A stretch of 64,000 nt of DNA. It comes from Labilithrix luteola (GTDB taxonomy: Bacteria; Myxococcota_A; Polyangia; Polyangiales; Polyangiaceae). This document shows, piece by piece, positions 50,983-59,826 of this stretch. Under the pieces are notes generated by a model. It ran no database searches, was not told the DNA's origin, and was given only the letters and a program-made list of their open reading frames with translations. The stretch covers positions 1,116,001 to 1,180,000 of the forward strand of contig NZ_CP012333.1 in assembly GCF_001263205.1 (NCBI RefSeq), read 5' to 3'. The first letter of the stretch is position 1; the number at the start of each line of letters is the position of its first letter. The position numbers were made by a program, and so were the translations under genes.

Positions 50983-52095
50983 TCAGAGAGCGAGCGTCGC
51001 GTCGAGAAGCTCGCCGAAGTTGGCGGGCTTGAACGCGGGCGCCGTGCCTTCGACGGTGGCGACGCGGCCGCCGGCCGGAAGCTCGGGACGCACGACCTCG
51101 GGTGACAGACGCGCGGGCTTCGGGCCCGGCATGGCTCCGAGCGTCGACGGCGGCCCCATCTGAGGAGGCGCGACCGGGGACTGGCCCGTGGCCTGCGGCG
51201 CGAACGCCCCCGGCCCGGGCACGCGGACCGGCGAGCCGATGGCGGGCGGTCCTCCCGGGAGGCCCGGCTCGCGCCAGCCACCGATGAGGGTGTGACCTCC
51301 GAGCGATTCGGGCGGGAAGCTCGAATTGCGCGGCGCGGGGCTGACCGAGGGCGCAGCCACCTGCTTGCCGGACTCCGGCGGGGGCGTGTGACGAGGAGCG
51401 CTCTCCTCTTCGTACGCTTCCTCGGCCTCGGGCGCATCGCTCGCCACAGGACGACGCGACGACGACGGAACCGGCTCTTCGAGCTCGTTCGCCGCTGCCA
51501 CGTGCGCGACTTCTTCGGTGGGCGCGCCAAGGGCGGGCGGCGGCGCCGACGTGCGTGCGGCGGGCTCCTCGACTTCTTCGAGTTCGTCGGGACCAGCCGC
51601 AGCTGCCACCGGTTGGGCACCGCTCTCCATCGCCACCGCGGCGGCTCCGGATTCCTCCACGTCGATGTCGACTTCGACGACCTCGGCCGAGACCTCGACG
51701 TCGTCCGCATTGAGGTCGACACTCTCGACGTCGCCCTCGGCGGCCGCCGCCGCTGCGAGCTCGGCTTCCGCGAGCTCCGCTTCGGAGACCTCCGCCTCGG
51801 AGACCTCGGCGTCGTAGTCGGCGCCCGGCGGAACCGTCTGGAAGAAGGCCTCCGTCGCGGCGGCGTTCGGCGGCTCGGAGAGGGCGGGAGCCGTGGGCGC
51901 CACGGCGACCGGCTCCGACTCGGGCGAGACCGTCGGGGGAGCGGGCGTTGCCACGGCAACCAGCGGGACGAAAACCGGCTGCGTCGCCTTGGTGTTCACC
52001 ACCGATTCGCTACGCGGCGCGCGCGACTGCACCGCGCGGGACTGCACGCGCACGAGCAGGGCCTCGAGCTTGGCGATCTTCTGGCTCGTGTTCAC
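50983..52095 (-). CDS. Acidic, mostly disordered Pro/Ala/Glu-rich protein
   Basis: No family was recognised. The 370-residue protein opens with a short basic helical stretch (MNTSQKIAKLEALLVRVQ), then is low-complexity. An acidic block (about 90-150) has the repeated pattern EVSEAEVSEAEL, and proline/glycine-rich segments follow. A more ordered C-terminus ends FGELLDATLAL. There is no signal peptide or membrane segment. Translation is coupled to the upstream gene (ATGA). Its composition suggests a cytoplasmic scaffold or polymer-binding protein. Confidence 0.6.
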   Translation of the reverse strand: MNTSQKIAKLEALLVRVQSRAVQSRAPRSESVVNTKATQPVFVPLVAVATPAPPTVSPESEPVAVAPTAPALSEPPNAAATEAFFQTVPPGADYDAEVSEAEVSEAELAEAELAAAAAAEGDVESVDLNADDVEVSAEVVEVDIDVEESGAAAVAMESGAQPVAAAAGPDELEEVEEPAARTSAPPPALGAPTEEVAHVAAANELEEPVPSSSRRPVASDAPEAEEAYEEESAPRHTPPPESGKQVAAPSVSPAPRNSSFPPESLGGHTLIGGWREPGLPGGPPAIGSPVRVPGPGAFAPQATGQSPVAPPQMGPPSTLGAMPGPKPARLSPEVVRPELPAGGRVATVEGTAPAFKPANFGELLDATLAL

Positions 52096-52637
52096 GATGC
52101 ACTCCCCTGCAGGTTCGCGACGATGTCGGCATAGCGGCGGCCCTCGGCCACCAGCGCTTTCACGCGATCGGCGGTCTCCTGCGAGCCGATGAGAAAGCGG
52201 GACGTCGAGCCTTCGTGGCCGAGAGGCGCCGCGACTGCGTCGCGACCGGCGGCGGCGCTGATCGCCCCGCCGAGCAGGGCTCCGACGAAGGCGTCGTTCG
52301 CAAGGCTCGCGTTGGTGACGACAGCCACCATCGCGCGGCCCCAGCGCTCGATGTGGAAGGCGAAGGCGCCCGTCAGCGCGACTTCACCCGCGAGGTGCGA
52401 GACGACCACCTCCATCGTGGCGTTGCGCACTCCATTGCCGCCGCCGAGGCGAGCGCCTACGCGGGCGCCACACGCCTTGCCGATCTCGGCACCGATGCGG
52501 GCAAGGCTCTCGTCGTCGAGCGAACCGAGGGCAGTACTCGGTACGAGCACGAGCCGAGCACCCCGCGCGTCGGACGCGGTACCGTTGCGAAGGTCGAACC
52601 GAACTGCGCCGTTGGGATCGAAGGACGGACCGGCCAT
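52092..52637 (-). CDS. Unknown protein coupled to the acidic protein
   Basis: This 181-residue protein was not recognised. It has a beta-rich N-terminus (VRFDLRNGTASDARGARLVLVPSTAL), a central Gly/Ala-rich segment around 108-140 (AFVGALLGGAISAAAGRD) that may be a membrane or packing helix, and a helical C-terminus. GAGG lies six bases before the ATG and a near-consensus promoter just upstream. The stop overlaps the next start, so the two proteins are made together. Confidence 0.65.
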   Translation of the reverse strand: MAGPSFDPNGAVRFDLRNGTASDARGARLVLVPSTALGSLDDESLARIGAEIGKACGARVGARLGGGNGVRNATMEVVVSHLAGEVALTGAFAFHIERWGRAMVAVVTNASLANDAFVGALLGGAISAAAGRDAVAAPLGHEGSTSRFLIGSQETADRVKALVAEGRRYADIVANLQGSAS

Positions 52638-52653
52638 TTTTCCTCAGCCAAAG

Positions 52654-52683
52654 GTTATAGAGGCCCGCGAAACTGCGTGTCAA
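52654..52683 (-). promoter_or_regulatory. Near-consensus sigma-70 promoter
   Basis: On the minus strand, TTGACA (52683-52678) is followed by an 18-bp spacer and TATAAC (52659-52654). Predicted transcription starts near 52647, ten bases before the ATG at 52637, with TGAGG in between as ribosome binding site. It is the best promoter match seen in the window. Confidence 0.72.
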
Positions 52684-52711
52684 ATCGGCATACGATGACG
52701 AGTCTCCGGGC

Positions 52712-54193
52712 ATGAAACAGGGCGTGAAGAGGACGGCGCGCGCATTCGAGCGACCCGGGCGGCCCGCACTTCATGAAGTGCGTGTGGCCGCGCTCGCGGT
52801 CGCGTTGGCCGCCGTCGGCCCCGTCCTCGTCACCCCGCAGGCCTCGTATGCCGCGGAAAATGAGGACATTCCGGCCAAACGGGCGGCGGACGGCCTGCTC
52901 GGGGGTGGGCCCATCGTCTACGACCCGCCGCCTTCGTTTCGCCATGAAGCGCGGACCTGCTCGCCCCGTGTGCCGCTCTGTGTGCGGAGCGAGCGCACCG
53001 TCCCGGGGACCACGATCCTGGCCGTCCTCGCGTCCGCCGAGCGCGCCTATTCCACGTTGACCGGCGCCCTCGACCTGCCCGCACCGGACGTCGATCCCGA
53101 CACGCTCGCCTACGACGTGTTCCTGGCCGAGGGCGAGACGGCACGAACCACCCTCGCGGCGCGCGACGTCCGCTCCAACGTCGATCGTGCGCGGTCGTTC
53201 ACGGTCCTCGATGCGCGGGTTCGCCCGGGCTGCTCGCTCGATGCGACGATGGCCCGCGAGCTTGCGCGCGCGGCGCTGTTCCGATCGGCGCCGGCGACCG
53301 ATCGGGCGTCGGCTATCGCGCAGGCCACCTACCTGTCCCATCTCGTCGCGCCGTGCGGCGTGGCCCTCGAAGCCGATGCGGTCGCGGAGTTCCAAGGCCA
53401 TCCCGACCGCGCCATCACCGATCCCAACGCAGGCGAGGTCGCGCCCGAAATCGCGACGTGGTCTTGGCCTCCCTCGCGCACGAGCGAGCTGCACATGCGG
53501 GGCGCCGCGCTCTTCTGGTCGCGTCTCGACTGGGCCTTTGGCCGAAACCCAGGCGGCATCGTCCGCGCCACGTGGGCGCTTGCGCCGAGCATCACCCCGC
53601 TGAACGCTCCTCGCTGGCACGACGAGCCCGATGTCTTCGACGTGCTGCGCTTCACGTTCAAGAACGCGCTCTCGACGGGCTCGACGATCGCCGATCTGAT
53701 GCTCGACTTCGCCGTGGCGCGCGCGTTCATCGGATCGAGCGACGATGGCTTCCACCAGCCGGAGTGGCGCTCGGTCGGCGAGGCCGGCGCCGTTCGTCTC
53801 GACTGGGACATCCCCTGGCCCCACACGCCAGCGCGTTTCGCACCTCGCGCAGCGCCCGCGCCGACGGGATCGAGCTATCTCCTCATCCATCGTGACGGCG
53901 CACCGAAGGGCTCGCGCCTGCGCGCCGAGATCGAGTGGGAACAGCACGCGCTCTTCCGCTGGGCGTTCGTGAAGCTCGACAAAGACGGCCGCGAGCTCGG
54001 CCGAAACGTGATCGCCACCTCCGAACGCGCGACCGAGGCGCAGATGACCTTGGTGGATCTCGACGACGCCGACCGCGTGCTCGTCGTGGGCGTGAACACG
54101 GGCGATCCCGCCTTCCCGTTCGATCCCAACGACGAGGTTTGGGAGCCCCACGGATGGCTCGTTACGCTCGCGAGCGAGGATTCGGCGCACTAG
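52712..54193 (+). CDS. Secreted protein of unknown function
   Basis: This 493-residue protein has a basic n-region, a hydrophobic core and an AYA cleavage site (about residue 47), so it is exported. The body has about four cysteines (RTCSPRVPLCV, PGCSLD, APCGVAL). A helical region in the middle (ARELARAALF...AQATYLSHLVAPC) resembles the fold of secreted peptidase-like proteins in myxobacteria, but no HExxH motif is present. The C-terminal 130 residues look like a beta-sandwich. The truncated haemoglobin gene follows 10 bases downstream. Confidence 0.68.
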   Translation: MKQGVKRTARAFERPGRPALHEVRVAALAVALAAVGPVLVTPQASYAAENEDIPAKRAADGLLGGGPIVYDPPPSFRHEARTCSPRVPLCVRSERTVPGTTILAVLASAERAYSTLTGALDLPAPDVDPDTLAYDVFLAEGETARTTLAARDVRSNVDRARSFTVLDARVRPGCSLDATMARELARAALFRSAPATDRASAIAQATYLSHLVAPCGVALEADAVAEFQGHPDRAITDPNAGEVAPEIATWSWPPSRTSELHMRGAALFWSRLDWAFGRNPGGIVRATWALAPSITPLNAPRWHDEPDVFDVLRFTFKNALSTGSTIADLMLDFAVARAFIGSSDDGFHQPEWRSVGEAGAVRLDWDIPWPHTPARFAPRAAPAPTGSSYLLIHRDGAPKGSRLRAEIEWEQHALFRWAFVKLDKDGRELGRNVIATSERATEAQMTLVDLDDADRVLVVGVNTGDPAFPFDPNDEVWEPHGWLVTLASEDSAH

Positions 54194-54203
54194 ACTGCCC
54201 GCC

Positions 54204-54617
54204 GTGACAACGACCCCGCTTGGCCCGAACCATACCCCCTTCGATCGCCTCGGACACGACGCTGCCGTCGATCTCGCCAAGCGCTTCTACGATCACATGG
54301 ACGCGCACGAGCCCGCGCTGGTCGCCGTCCACCGGCAAGACGACGAAGGCCGCATTGCGCCCATCGTGCGCGAGCGGTTCACCGCGTTTCTCGTCGAGTG
54401 GCTCGGCGGGCCGGCCCTGTACTCGCCGAAGCACGGCCATCCGCGCCTTCGCATGCGTCACGCGCCGTTTCCGATCGGCACCGATCTGCGCGACGCCTGG
54501 GTTCGCTGCATGAAGGCGGCCCTCGATCACCCGACCGTCGACGACGAAGTGCGTGAGTACCTGAATCGTCGCTTCGCCGAGGTGGCCGACTTCCTGCGCA
54601 ACCGCCCCGACGCCTGA
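54204..54617 (+). CDS. Group II truncated haemoglobin
   Basis: This 137-residue protein matches the group II (TrbO-like) truncated haemoglobin pattern. It has TPFDRLGHDAAVDLAKRFYDHMD at the start, FLVEWLGGPALYSPKHGHPRLRMRH with proximal His86, and RDAWVRCMKAAL with the conserved Trp99. These proteins bind oxygen or deal with nitric oxide and peroxide. The start is GTG. It lies 10 bases after the secreted-protein gene and converges with the OsmC gene, so two oxidative-stress genes sit side by side. Confidence 0.9.
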   Translation: MTTTPLGPNHTPFDRLGHDAAVDLAKRFYDHMDAHEPALVAVHRQDDEGRIAPIVRERFTAFLVEWLGGPALYSPKHGHPRLRMRHAPFPIGTDLRDAWVRCMKAALDHPTVDDEVREYLNRRFAEVADFLRNRPDA

Positions 54618-54636
54618 ACGCTACGCGGGGCGCGCG

Positions 54637-55047
54637 TCAGGATGCAGGGTCGAGCGGTGCCATCTCGATGACGACGTCGCTCGTCGTCATGAGCTTGTGG
54701 ATCGGACACTTTCCGACGGCCGCGTGGAGCCTCGTCCGTTGCTCCTCGGTCAGCGGTCCGTGGAAGACCATGCGGACCCTCAGCGTGTACTTGCCCTGAC
54801 GCTCCTCGTGATCGTCGCGCTCGACGTGCGCCTCGACGCGCTCGAGGGGCATTGCATTTCGCCGCGCATACCAGATCGCCGTCGTGGTCTTGCAGGCGGC
54901 CAGCGCCGAATCGAAGTAGTCGTGCGGGTCGGGCGCCGAGTCCGTGCCTCCCGTGATCTCGCCGACATCGACCCGGAAGGTGTGTTGCCGAACGCGAACG
55001 ATCTGGGGGAATGCGCCCGGGGACTCGCTCTCGCAATCGATCTTCAT
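54637..55047 (-). CDS. OsmC/Ohr-family peroxide-protection protein
   Basis: This 136-residue OsmC-type protein should reduce organic peroxides. The two redox cysteines are present, Cys52 in ALAACKTTTAIWYA and Cys114 in GKCPIHKLM. The family strand pattern and the loop PDPHDYFDSAL fit. GAGG lies before the ATG. Residues that could extend the frame upstream do not belong to the family. It converges on the truncated haemoglobin gene with a 19-base gap. Confidence 0.88.
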   Translation of the reverse strand: MKIDCESESPGAFPQIVRVRQHTFRVDVGEITGGTDSAPDPHDYFDSALAACKTTTAIWYARRNAMPLERVEAHVERDDHEERQGKYTLRVRMVFHGPLTEEQRTRLHAAVGKCPIHKLMTTSDVVIEMAPLDPAS

Positions 55048-55296
55048 GACACCTCTTTTGGCACACAACGCGCGGACTCGCCTCGTGCTTGCGTGTAGCG
55101 CCGAGACGCTTGGCTCGTCGCGTGTGGTCGACGAGCAGGACCGTGTGAGCAGCTCGACCCCAATTTTGCCGGCGTTCATGGGACTCGAAACGACACTCTC
55201 TCGGGTCAAAAGAAGCTGAGCAGCCTTTGCGTTCACGCACCCTTTTTGCCAACATCGACGGAAGGAGTGGGGGGCGCGAACGCGTATGACGAGGGG

Positions 55297-56277
55297 ATGA
55301 AGACCTGGCGTCTTCGGGTGATGTTCGTCATCGCCTTGGCAGCGTCGTCGACGTTCGTTGCCTGCGAGGCAAGCGCGTTCTGTCGTTCGACGACCGTTGC
55401 CACAGGGGCGTCGTTCACTCCCAAGCCCGACCAGTGCTGGGATCAAGGACTTCCCCTCTTCTGGCGAAATAGCTGCGTCGGCTATCACATCCAGAAGTCC
55501 GCCAGTCACTACCCCATGCTGTCGTACGACACGGTGGCGGACCTCACCTCGAGAGCGTTCGCGAAGTGGTCCGGAGCCGTATGCCCGACGGACGGAACGG
55601 GTCGTTCCAGAGTGAGCATCGACGTCCGTGACCTCGGCCCCGCCGACTGCAAGGCCATCGACTACAGCAGGGTGAACGAGAACACGATCGCGTTCCACGA
55701 CGACGATTGGCCGCACGAAAAGGGCATTGGAACCATCGCGCTCACCACGACGAACTACGTTCCTTCGACCGGCGAGCTCCTCGACGCCGACATGGAGGTC
55801 AACTCCTTCGAGTTCAAGTTCACCGTCGGAGATCCGATCGGCCAGGGTGCGTACGACCTCGAGAGCGTTCTCACGCACGAGGCCGGCCATTTCTTGGGCC
55901 TCGCGCACTCGGCCGATGCGCTCGCGTCGATGTATTACCAGTACGAGGCGGGCAACTCGCACATGCGAAACCTCACGGCGGACGACGTCGCGGGGATCTG
56001 CACCGTCTATCGTCCCGACGGCCTTCGCTCGGTGCTGAACGGCAAGATCTACCCCGGCCCTCAGTGCGACCCGACCCCTCCGCGCGGGCAATCGGAGATC
56101 TGTTACGAGCCGCAGGCGAACTGCACCGGTCGCGTCGCCGGCCACGCGCAGAGCGAGAACGCGTGGCTCGGCTTCGGTTTCGCCGGACTCGCAGGCCTGC
56201 TCGTCCGGCGTGCGAGCCGCTCAGGCGCGCTTCGACGAACGCGCTCGGCGCCGAGTGACGACCACTCCCGCGAGTGA
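55297..56277 (+). CDS. Matrixin-family zinc metalloprotease
   Basis: This 326-residue secreted protease has a signal peptide (about 1-27). The catalytic motif HEAGHFLGLAHS (194-205) has three zinc-binding His and the catalytic Glu, and Met212 follows as the Met-turn. The N-terminal region has two Cys pairs. The C-terminal tail (AWLGFGFAGLAGLLVRR, then Arg-rich) is like a MYXO-CTERM sorting signal, without its usual Cys close to the helix. Its last 57 bases overlap the end of the convergent subtilase gene. Confidence 0.85.
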   Translation: MKTWRLRVMFVIALAASSTFVACEASAFCRSTTVATGASFTPKPDQCWDQGLPLFWRNSCVGYHIQKSASHYPMLSYDTVADLTSRAFAKWSGAVCPTDGTGRSRVSIDVRDLGPADCKAIDYSRVNENTIAFHDDDWPHEKGIGTIALTTTNYVPSTGELLDADMEVNSFEFKFTVGDPIGQGAYDLESVLTHEAGHFLGLAHSADALASMYYQYEAGNSHMRNLTADDVAGICTVYRPDGLRSVLNGKIYPGPQCDPTPPRGQSEICYEPQANCTGRVAGHAQSENAWLGFGFAGLAGLLVRRASRSGALRRTRSAPSDDHSRE

Positions 56278-58836
56278 TATCGCCGCGAGCAGCGCACCGC
56301 GCTCGGGTCCGCTCGAAGCCGGCACGTGCACACTACAACCACTCCCCGACGCGTGGCTCGGGTACGCGGCATTCCAACGATCCGTGGCAATCGGCACGGT
56401 CTTGGATTCGACGATGGGAACGCCATCGAAGGTCGCGCCGAACGTGGCGAGCGAGCCTCCCAATCCTGCCGGCGGCTTCCACGCGAAGAAGTAAACGCCG
56501 GGACCACGCCGGACCATTTCGGGCAGCGTGTCGACCGGCTTGCCGTCGACCTTGAGCACCGGCTGGAGTCGATTCTTGTCGAAGAAGTCGCCCCGGTGCT
56601 GCCCGTCTTCGGTGCGGAGCTCGACGATCGCGGTGACGGGCGTGGAGCCGTCGGCCGGCACGAAGTCCGAGCTCAGCGTGAGCCAGCTCTGGCTCGCATG
56701 CGGCAGATAGAGCTTCGGATCGTGCATCTGATCGAGCGCGTCGAGCGCACCGAGGGCGTCGACCTCGCCCGGGCTCGACTGGTCGCTGAACGGCGACATT
56801 CCGCGGAAGCGGTGCGCCCCGGCCTGGAGGAGCGCGAGGATCTGCTCCTGGTTCAGCGTGGGATCCTTCTGCAGAAGGAGGGCCACCACACCCGCGACGA
56901 CGGGCGACGACATCGACGTGCCGACGGCGATGCCGTGATTCACGTCGATCTGCAGGCAGCGCTCGTCGGCCTTGCCCGTGCGCGTGGTGGGGCAGCTCGG
57001 ATTCGTGAACACGCTGCCCGGAGTCCCCGGGAGCGCGGAGCGGCTCATGGCGGAGACAACGAGCGCGCCCGGCGCGGCGATCTCGGGCTTGGGAACGCCC
57101 GTCGCCGTCGGACCGGCGCTCGAGAACCAGCACACCTCGCCATCGGTGAGCTCGCGCGTTCGCGGCGAGCTCGACGTGGGAAGGCCGCCCGCGAGATCGA
57201 GCACGGGCACGTTGAGGCCCACGTCGGCTCCGGCGATGCTCGTCCAGCGTGGACGATTGACGGTGCAACCGACACCGATGATCGAAGGGTGCGTGGCCGG
57301 CAGGTTGATCGTGCCCTCGCGAACGCCGTTGGCGAAGGAGGCTTCGCGATCGGATCCCATGCCGGCGTCGCCGAGGCCCTGCAAATAGAGCTCGGCCATG
57401 CCGGTGCCCTCGAGGGTCACGTAGTACTTGCCGGTCGGCCACTTGCCGGTCCACACGACGACGCCGCCGCGTGAGCCCGAGGGAATGGGGCTCGAGGGGA
57501 GATCGGTCCCGTAGATGACACCGGCGTTGTAGTCGTTGGTGTTCTTGCCGTTCTGGTGACCGATCGCCACGGGATCGATCCACGTACCATCGGGACCATC
57601 GAGTCCGATCTTGAGGTCGGCACCCTCGCGGAGCGTCACCCAGATTTGCACGGAGCCCGAGTCGGCGCCGAACGTCTGGACCGGCACGCGCATCGTGGCG
57701 CCGTCGGTGACGCGCACGCTCTGGTGGATGGGCGTCTCGACGATCGAGCCCGAGTTGCCTGCCGCGGCGACGATGGCATGGCCGGGATGATCGGGGCCGA
57801 CGTAGCTCGCGATCGTCTGCTCCCACATGAACGTGCCGTCGTGGGGGCCGAAATCGCTGCCGAGCGAGAGGTTCACGACCATGGGTCGCTTCTCGGCGTC
57901 GGCGCGATCGAACATGAACTGGACGGCACGCACGAGGTCGTCGTTCTCGATGCCGTCGCCCTTGCTGCGCGTCACGCGGACGAAGACGATGTCCGCGGCA
58001 GGGGCCATGCCGACGTACCTGCCGTCGGCGCCGCGCGAAGCCGCGATGCCCGCGACGTGGGTGCCGTGCCCAATCTCGTCGGACGGCGCGCACTTCTTGC
58101 CGCTCGTCTTCTCGTCACACTTGCCGCTCGCGATGTCGGCGAGCAGCTCGTCGATCATGTCGCCGGAGAGAACGGCGCCCGCGGTCACGTTGCCGCCGTC
58201 GTCGGTGATGCCGAACTTCTTCTCGAGATCGGCGTGCACACGCAGCGGCTGCAGCGAGAGGTCGAGCATCCACGCCACGCGCGAATGGCCGTTCTCGTCG
58301 ATCATGTCGGGGTGCGTGACGTCGAGACCGGTGTCGGCCACGCCGACCATGACGCCTTTGCCGTCGGCACCGCGCTCGTTGCGAGCGGCCGTGGTCTGCA
58401 CCCACTGGCCAACGCGGTCGAGAAGCGGATGGAGCGGAGGGGCAACCTCGATACGAAGCTCGGGATGCGCGAGACCGAACGCATCGATCTTCGCGGGCGT
58501 CGCACGCAGTCGGCCGATTCCCGGCGCCACGGATTCGAGTCCGTAGTCCTCCGCGCGAGCGCCACGCGGGATGGCCACGAGCGCGCCGATGCGACCGCTG
58601 TTCGGTGCCAAGGTCTCCGCCGCCCGTGCCCCCAGCATCCGAACGAGCTCGGCGCCGTTGGGGCGCCCCGTAACGGGTGCGTAGACGGTGGGCGACGACA
58701 CCGGCGCGGAAACGGCGGCAGACGACGGCTCGGAGGAACGCGACGCGCCCGTCATCGTGACGAGCGCGAGGAGCAGGGTACCCGCGGTGGCGATGGCCAG
58801 CGGCCGTCGGCCCCGAAGGCGTCCAGAAGAAAGCAT
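56221..58836 (-). CDS. Subtilisin-like serine protease (S8) with MYXO-CTERM-like tail
   Basis: This 871-residue exported peptidase has a signal peptide and an N-terminal prodomain-like part. The S8 catalytic triad is Asp168 (VADTGLDVTHPD), His257 (GHGTHVAG) and Ser641 (GTSMSSPVVAG). An insert of about 200 residues lies between His and Ser, probably a PA-like or beta-sandwich domain. The C-terminus has a Gly-Cys, a hydrophobic helix and an Arg cluster (TRRRARSSKR), a MYXO-CTERM-type signal for surface sorting. ATG 58836 is preferred to TTG 58854. It is convergent and overlapping with the matrixin gene. Confidence 0.9.
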   Translation of the reverse strand: MLSSGRLRGRRPLAIATAGTLLLALVTMTGASRSSEPSSAAVSAPVSSPTVYAPVTGRPNGAELVRMLGARAAETLAPNSGRIGALVAIPRGARAEDYGLESVAPGIGRLRATPAKIDAFGLAHPELRIEVAPPLHPLLDRVGQWVQTTAARNERGADGKGVMVGVADTGLDVTHPDMIDENGHSRVAWMLDLSLQPLRVHADLEKKFGITDDGGNVTAGAVLSGDMIDELLADIASGKCDEKTSGKKCAPSDEIGHGTHVAGIAASRGADGRYVGMAPAADIVFVRVTRSKGDGIENDDLVRAVQFMFDRADAEKRPMVVNLSLGSDFGPHDGTFMWEQTIASYVGPDHPGHAIVAAAGNSGSIVETPIHQSVRVTDGATMRVPVQTFGADSGSVQIWVTLREGADLKIGLDGPDGTWIDPVAIGHQNGKNTNDYNAGVIYGTDLPSSPIPSGSRGGVVVWTGKWPTGKYYVTLEGTGMAELYLQGLGDAGMGSDREASFANGVREGTINLPATHPSIIGVGCTVNRPRWTSIAGADVGLNVPVLDLAGGLPTSSSPRTRELTDGEVCWFSSAGPTATGVPKPEIAAPGALVVSAMSRSALPGTPGSVFTNPSCPTTRTGKADERCLQIDVNHGIAVGTSMSSPVVAGVVALLLQKDPTLNQEQILALLQAGAHRFRGMSPFSDQSSPGEVDALGALDALDQMHDPKLYLPHASQSWLTLSSDFVPADGSTPVTAIVELRTEDGQHRGDFFDKNRLQPVLKVDGKPVDTLPEMVRRGPGVYFFAWKPPAGLGGSLATFGATFDGVPIVESKTVPIATDRWNAAYPSHASGSGCSVHVPASSGPERGALLAAISLAGVVVTRRRARSSKRA

Positions 58837-58996
58837 GCGGCGACAGTGTCTCAAAACCGAGGCGGAGAAGCCACGGACAAGCGCGTCTCCGGCGTGTGCG
58901 TTCGTGGAGGCGGGGCCTTGCGACGAGCCACCGACCTGTTCATTTTCCAGCCTGCTCGAGCCAGCTCGAGGGTACGTCCTCGAAGCTGGTCACGCG

Positions 58997-59788
58997 TCAG
59001 CGCCCCTTGAACTGGGGCTTCCGCTTTTCGGCGAACGCGGCCAGCGCCTCGCGGCGGTCTTCGCTGACGAGCACCTTGTCGTAGCTCACCTTCTCGAGCT
59101 CCAAGCCTAGCTCGAGCGTCGTGTCGAAGGACCTGTCGATGGCTTCGAGCGCGGCCGCTTGGGCGATGGGCGCGCCATTGGCGATCGGGTCGATGAAGGC
59201 GAGCGTGTCCTCGACGACGTTCGCCCCTTCGGGGGTCACGCGGTTCACGAGGCCCCAGGCATGCGCCTCGGTGGCCGAGAGCTTTCGCCCGAGGAGGATC
59301 ATTTCCTTCGCGCGCGCCTCGCCGACGATGCGCGGCAGACGCTGGGTTCCGCCGGCACCGGGGATGATGCCCAGCGTGGTCTCCGGAAGACCGATGAGCG
59401 CATGGGACGCCGCCACGCGCATGTCGCACACGAGGGCGAGCTCGAGGCCACCGCCGAACGCCACACCGTTGAGTGCCGCGATGACGGGCTTCGGAGAGCG
59501 ATCGAGCGGACCGAGCTCCGAACGATAGAGTTCGACCTGAACGCGGATGTCGTTCTCGGTCATGCCCTGACGTTCTTTGAGGTCAGCGCCGGCGCAGAAG
59601 GCCTTTTCGCCGCGGCCGGTGATGACGATCGCCCGAACCGACGGGTTCGAAACGGCTTCGCGCGTGAGCTTTCCGAGCGCGAAGAGGGTCGCTCGCGAAA
59701 GGCTGTTCATGCGCGACTCGCGATCGATCGTCCAAATGACGACGTTGCCACGCTGCTCGACTTCGACCGGGAACGACTCGTCGGCCAT
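58997..59788 (-). CDS. Enoyl-CoA hydratase/isomerase (crotonase family)
   Basis: This 263-residue crotonase hydrates 2-enoyl-CoA in fatty-acid or related acyl-CoA degradation. The oxyanion segment FCAGADLKER and GGGLELALVCD contain Glu116, and LPETTLGIIPGAGGTQRLPR contains Glu136; both catalytic glutamates of true hydratases are there. GGAGG lies just before the ATG at 59788. No other beta-oxidation gene is close. It follows an unknown membrane protein gene by 38 bases. Confidence 0.92.
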   Translation of the reverse strand: MADESFPVEVEQRGNVVIWTIDRESRMNSLSRATLFALGKLTREAVSNPSVRAIVITGRGEKAFCAGADLKERQGMTENDIRVQVELYRSELGPLDRSPKPVIAALNGVAFGGGLELALVCDMRVAASHALIGLPETTLGIIPGAGGTQRLPRIVGEARAKEMILLGRKLSATEAHAWGLVNRVTPEGANVVEDTLAFIDPIANGAPIAQAAALEAIDRSFDTTLELGLELEKVSYDKVLVSEDRREALAAFAEKRKPQFKGR

Positions 59789-59826
59789 CACTCCTCCGTG
59801 TGGCCGGGCACCCTAGTCGCGGTCGG

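Noticed and set aside
57556..59010. Plus-strand frame of 484 codons opposite the subtilase
   Set aside because: Arg/His/Asp-rich antisense product with no recognisable domain. The opposite strand encodes a complete S8 catalytic triad.
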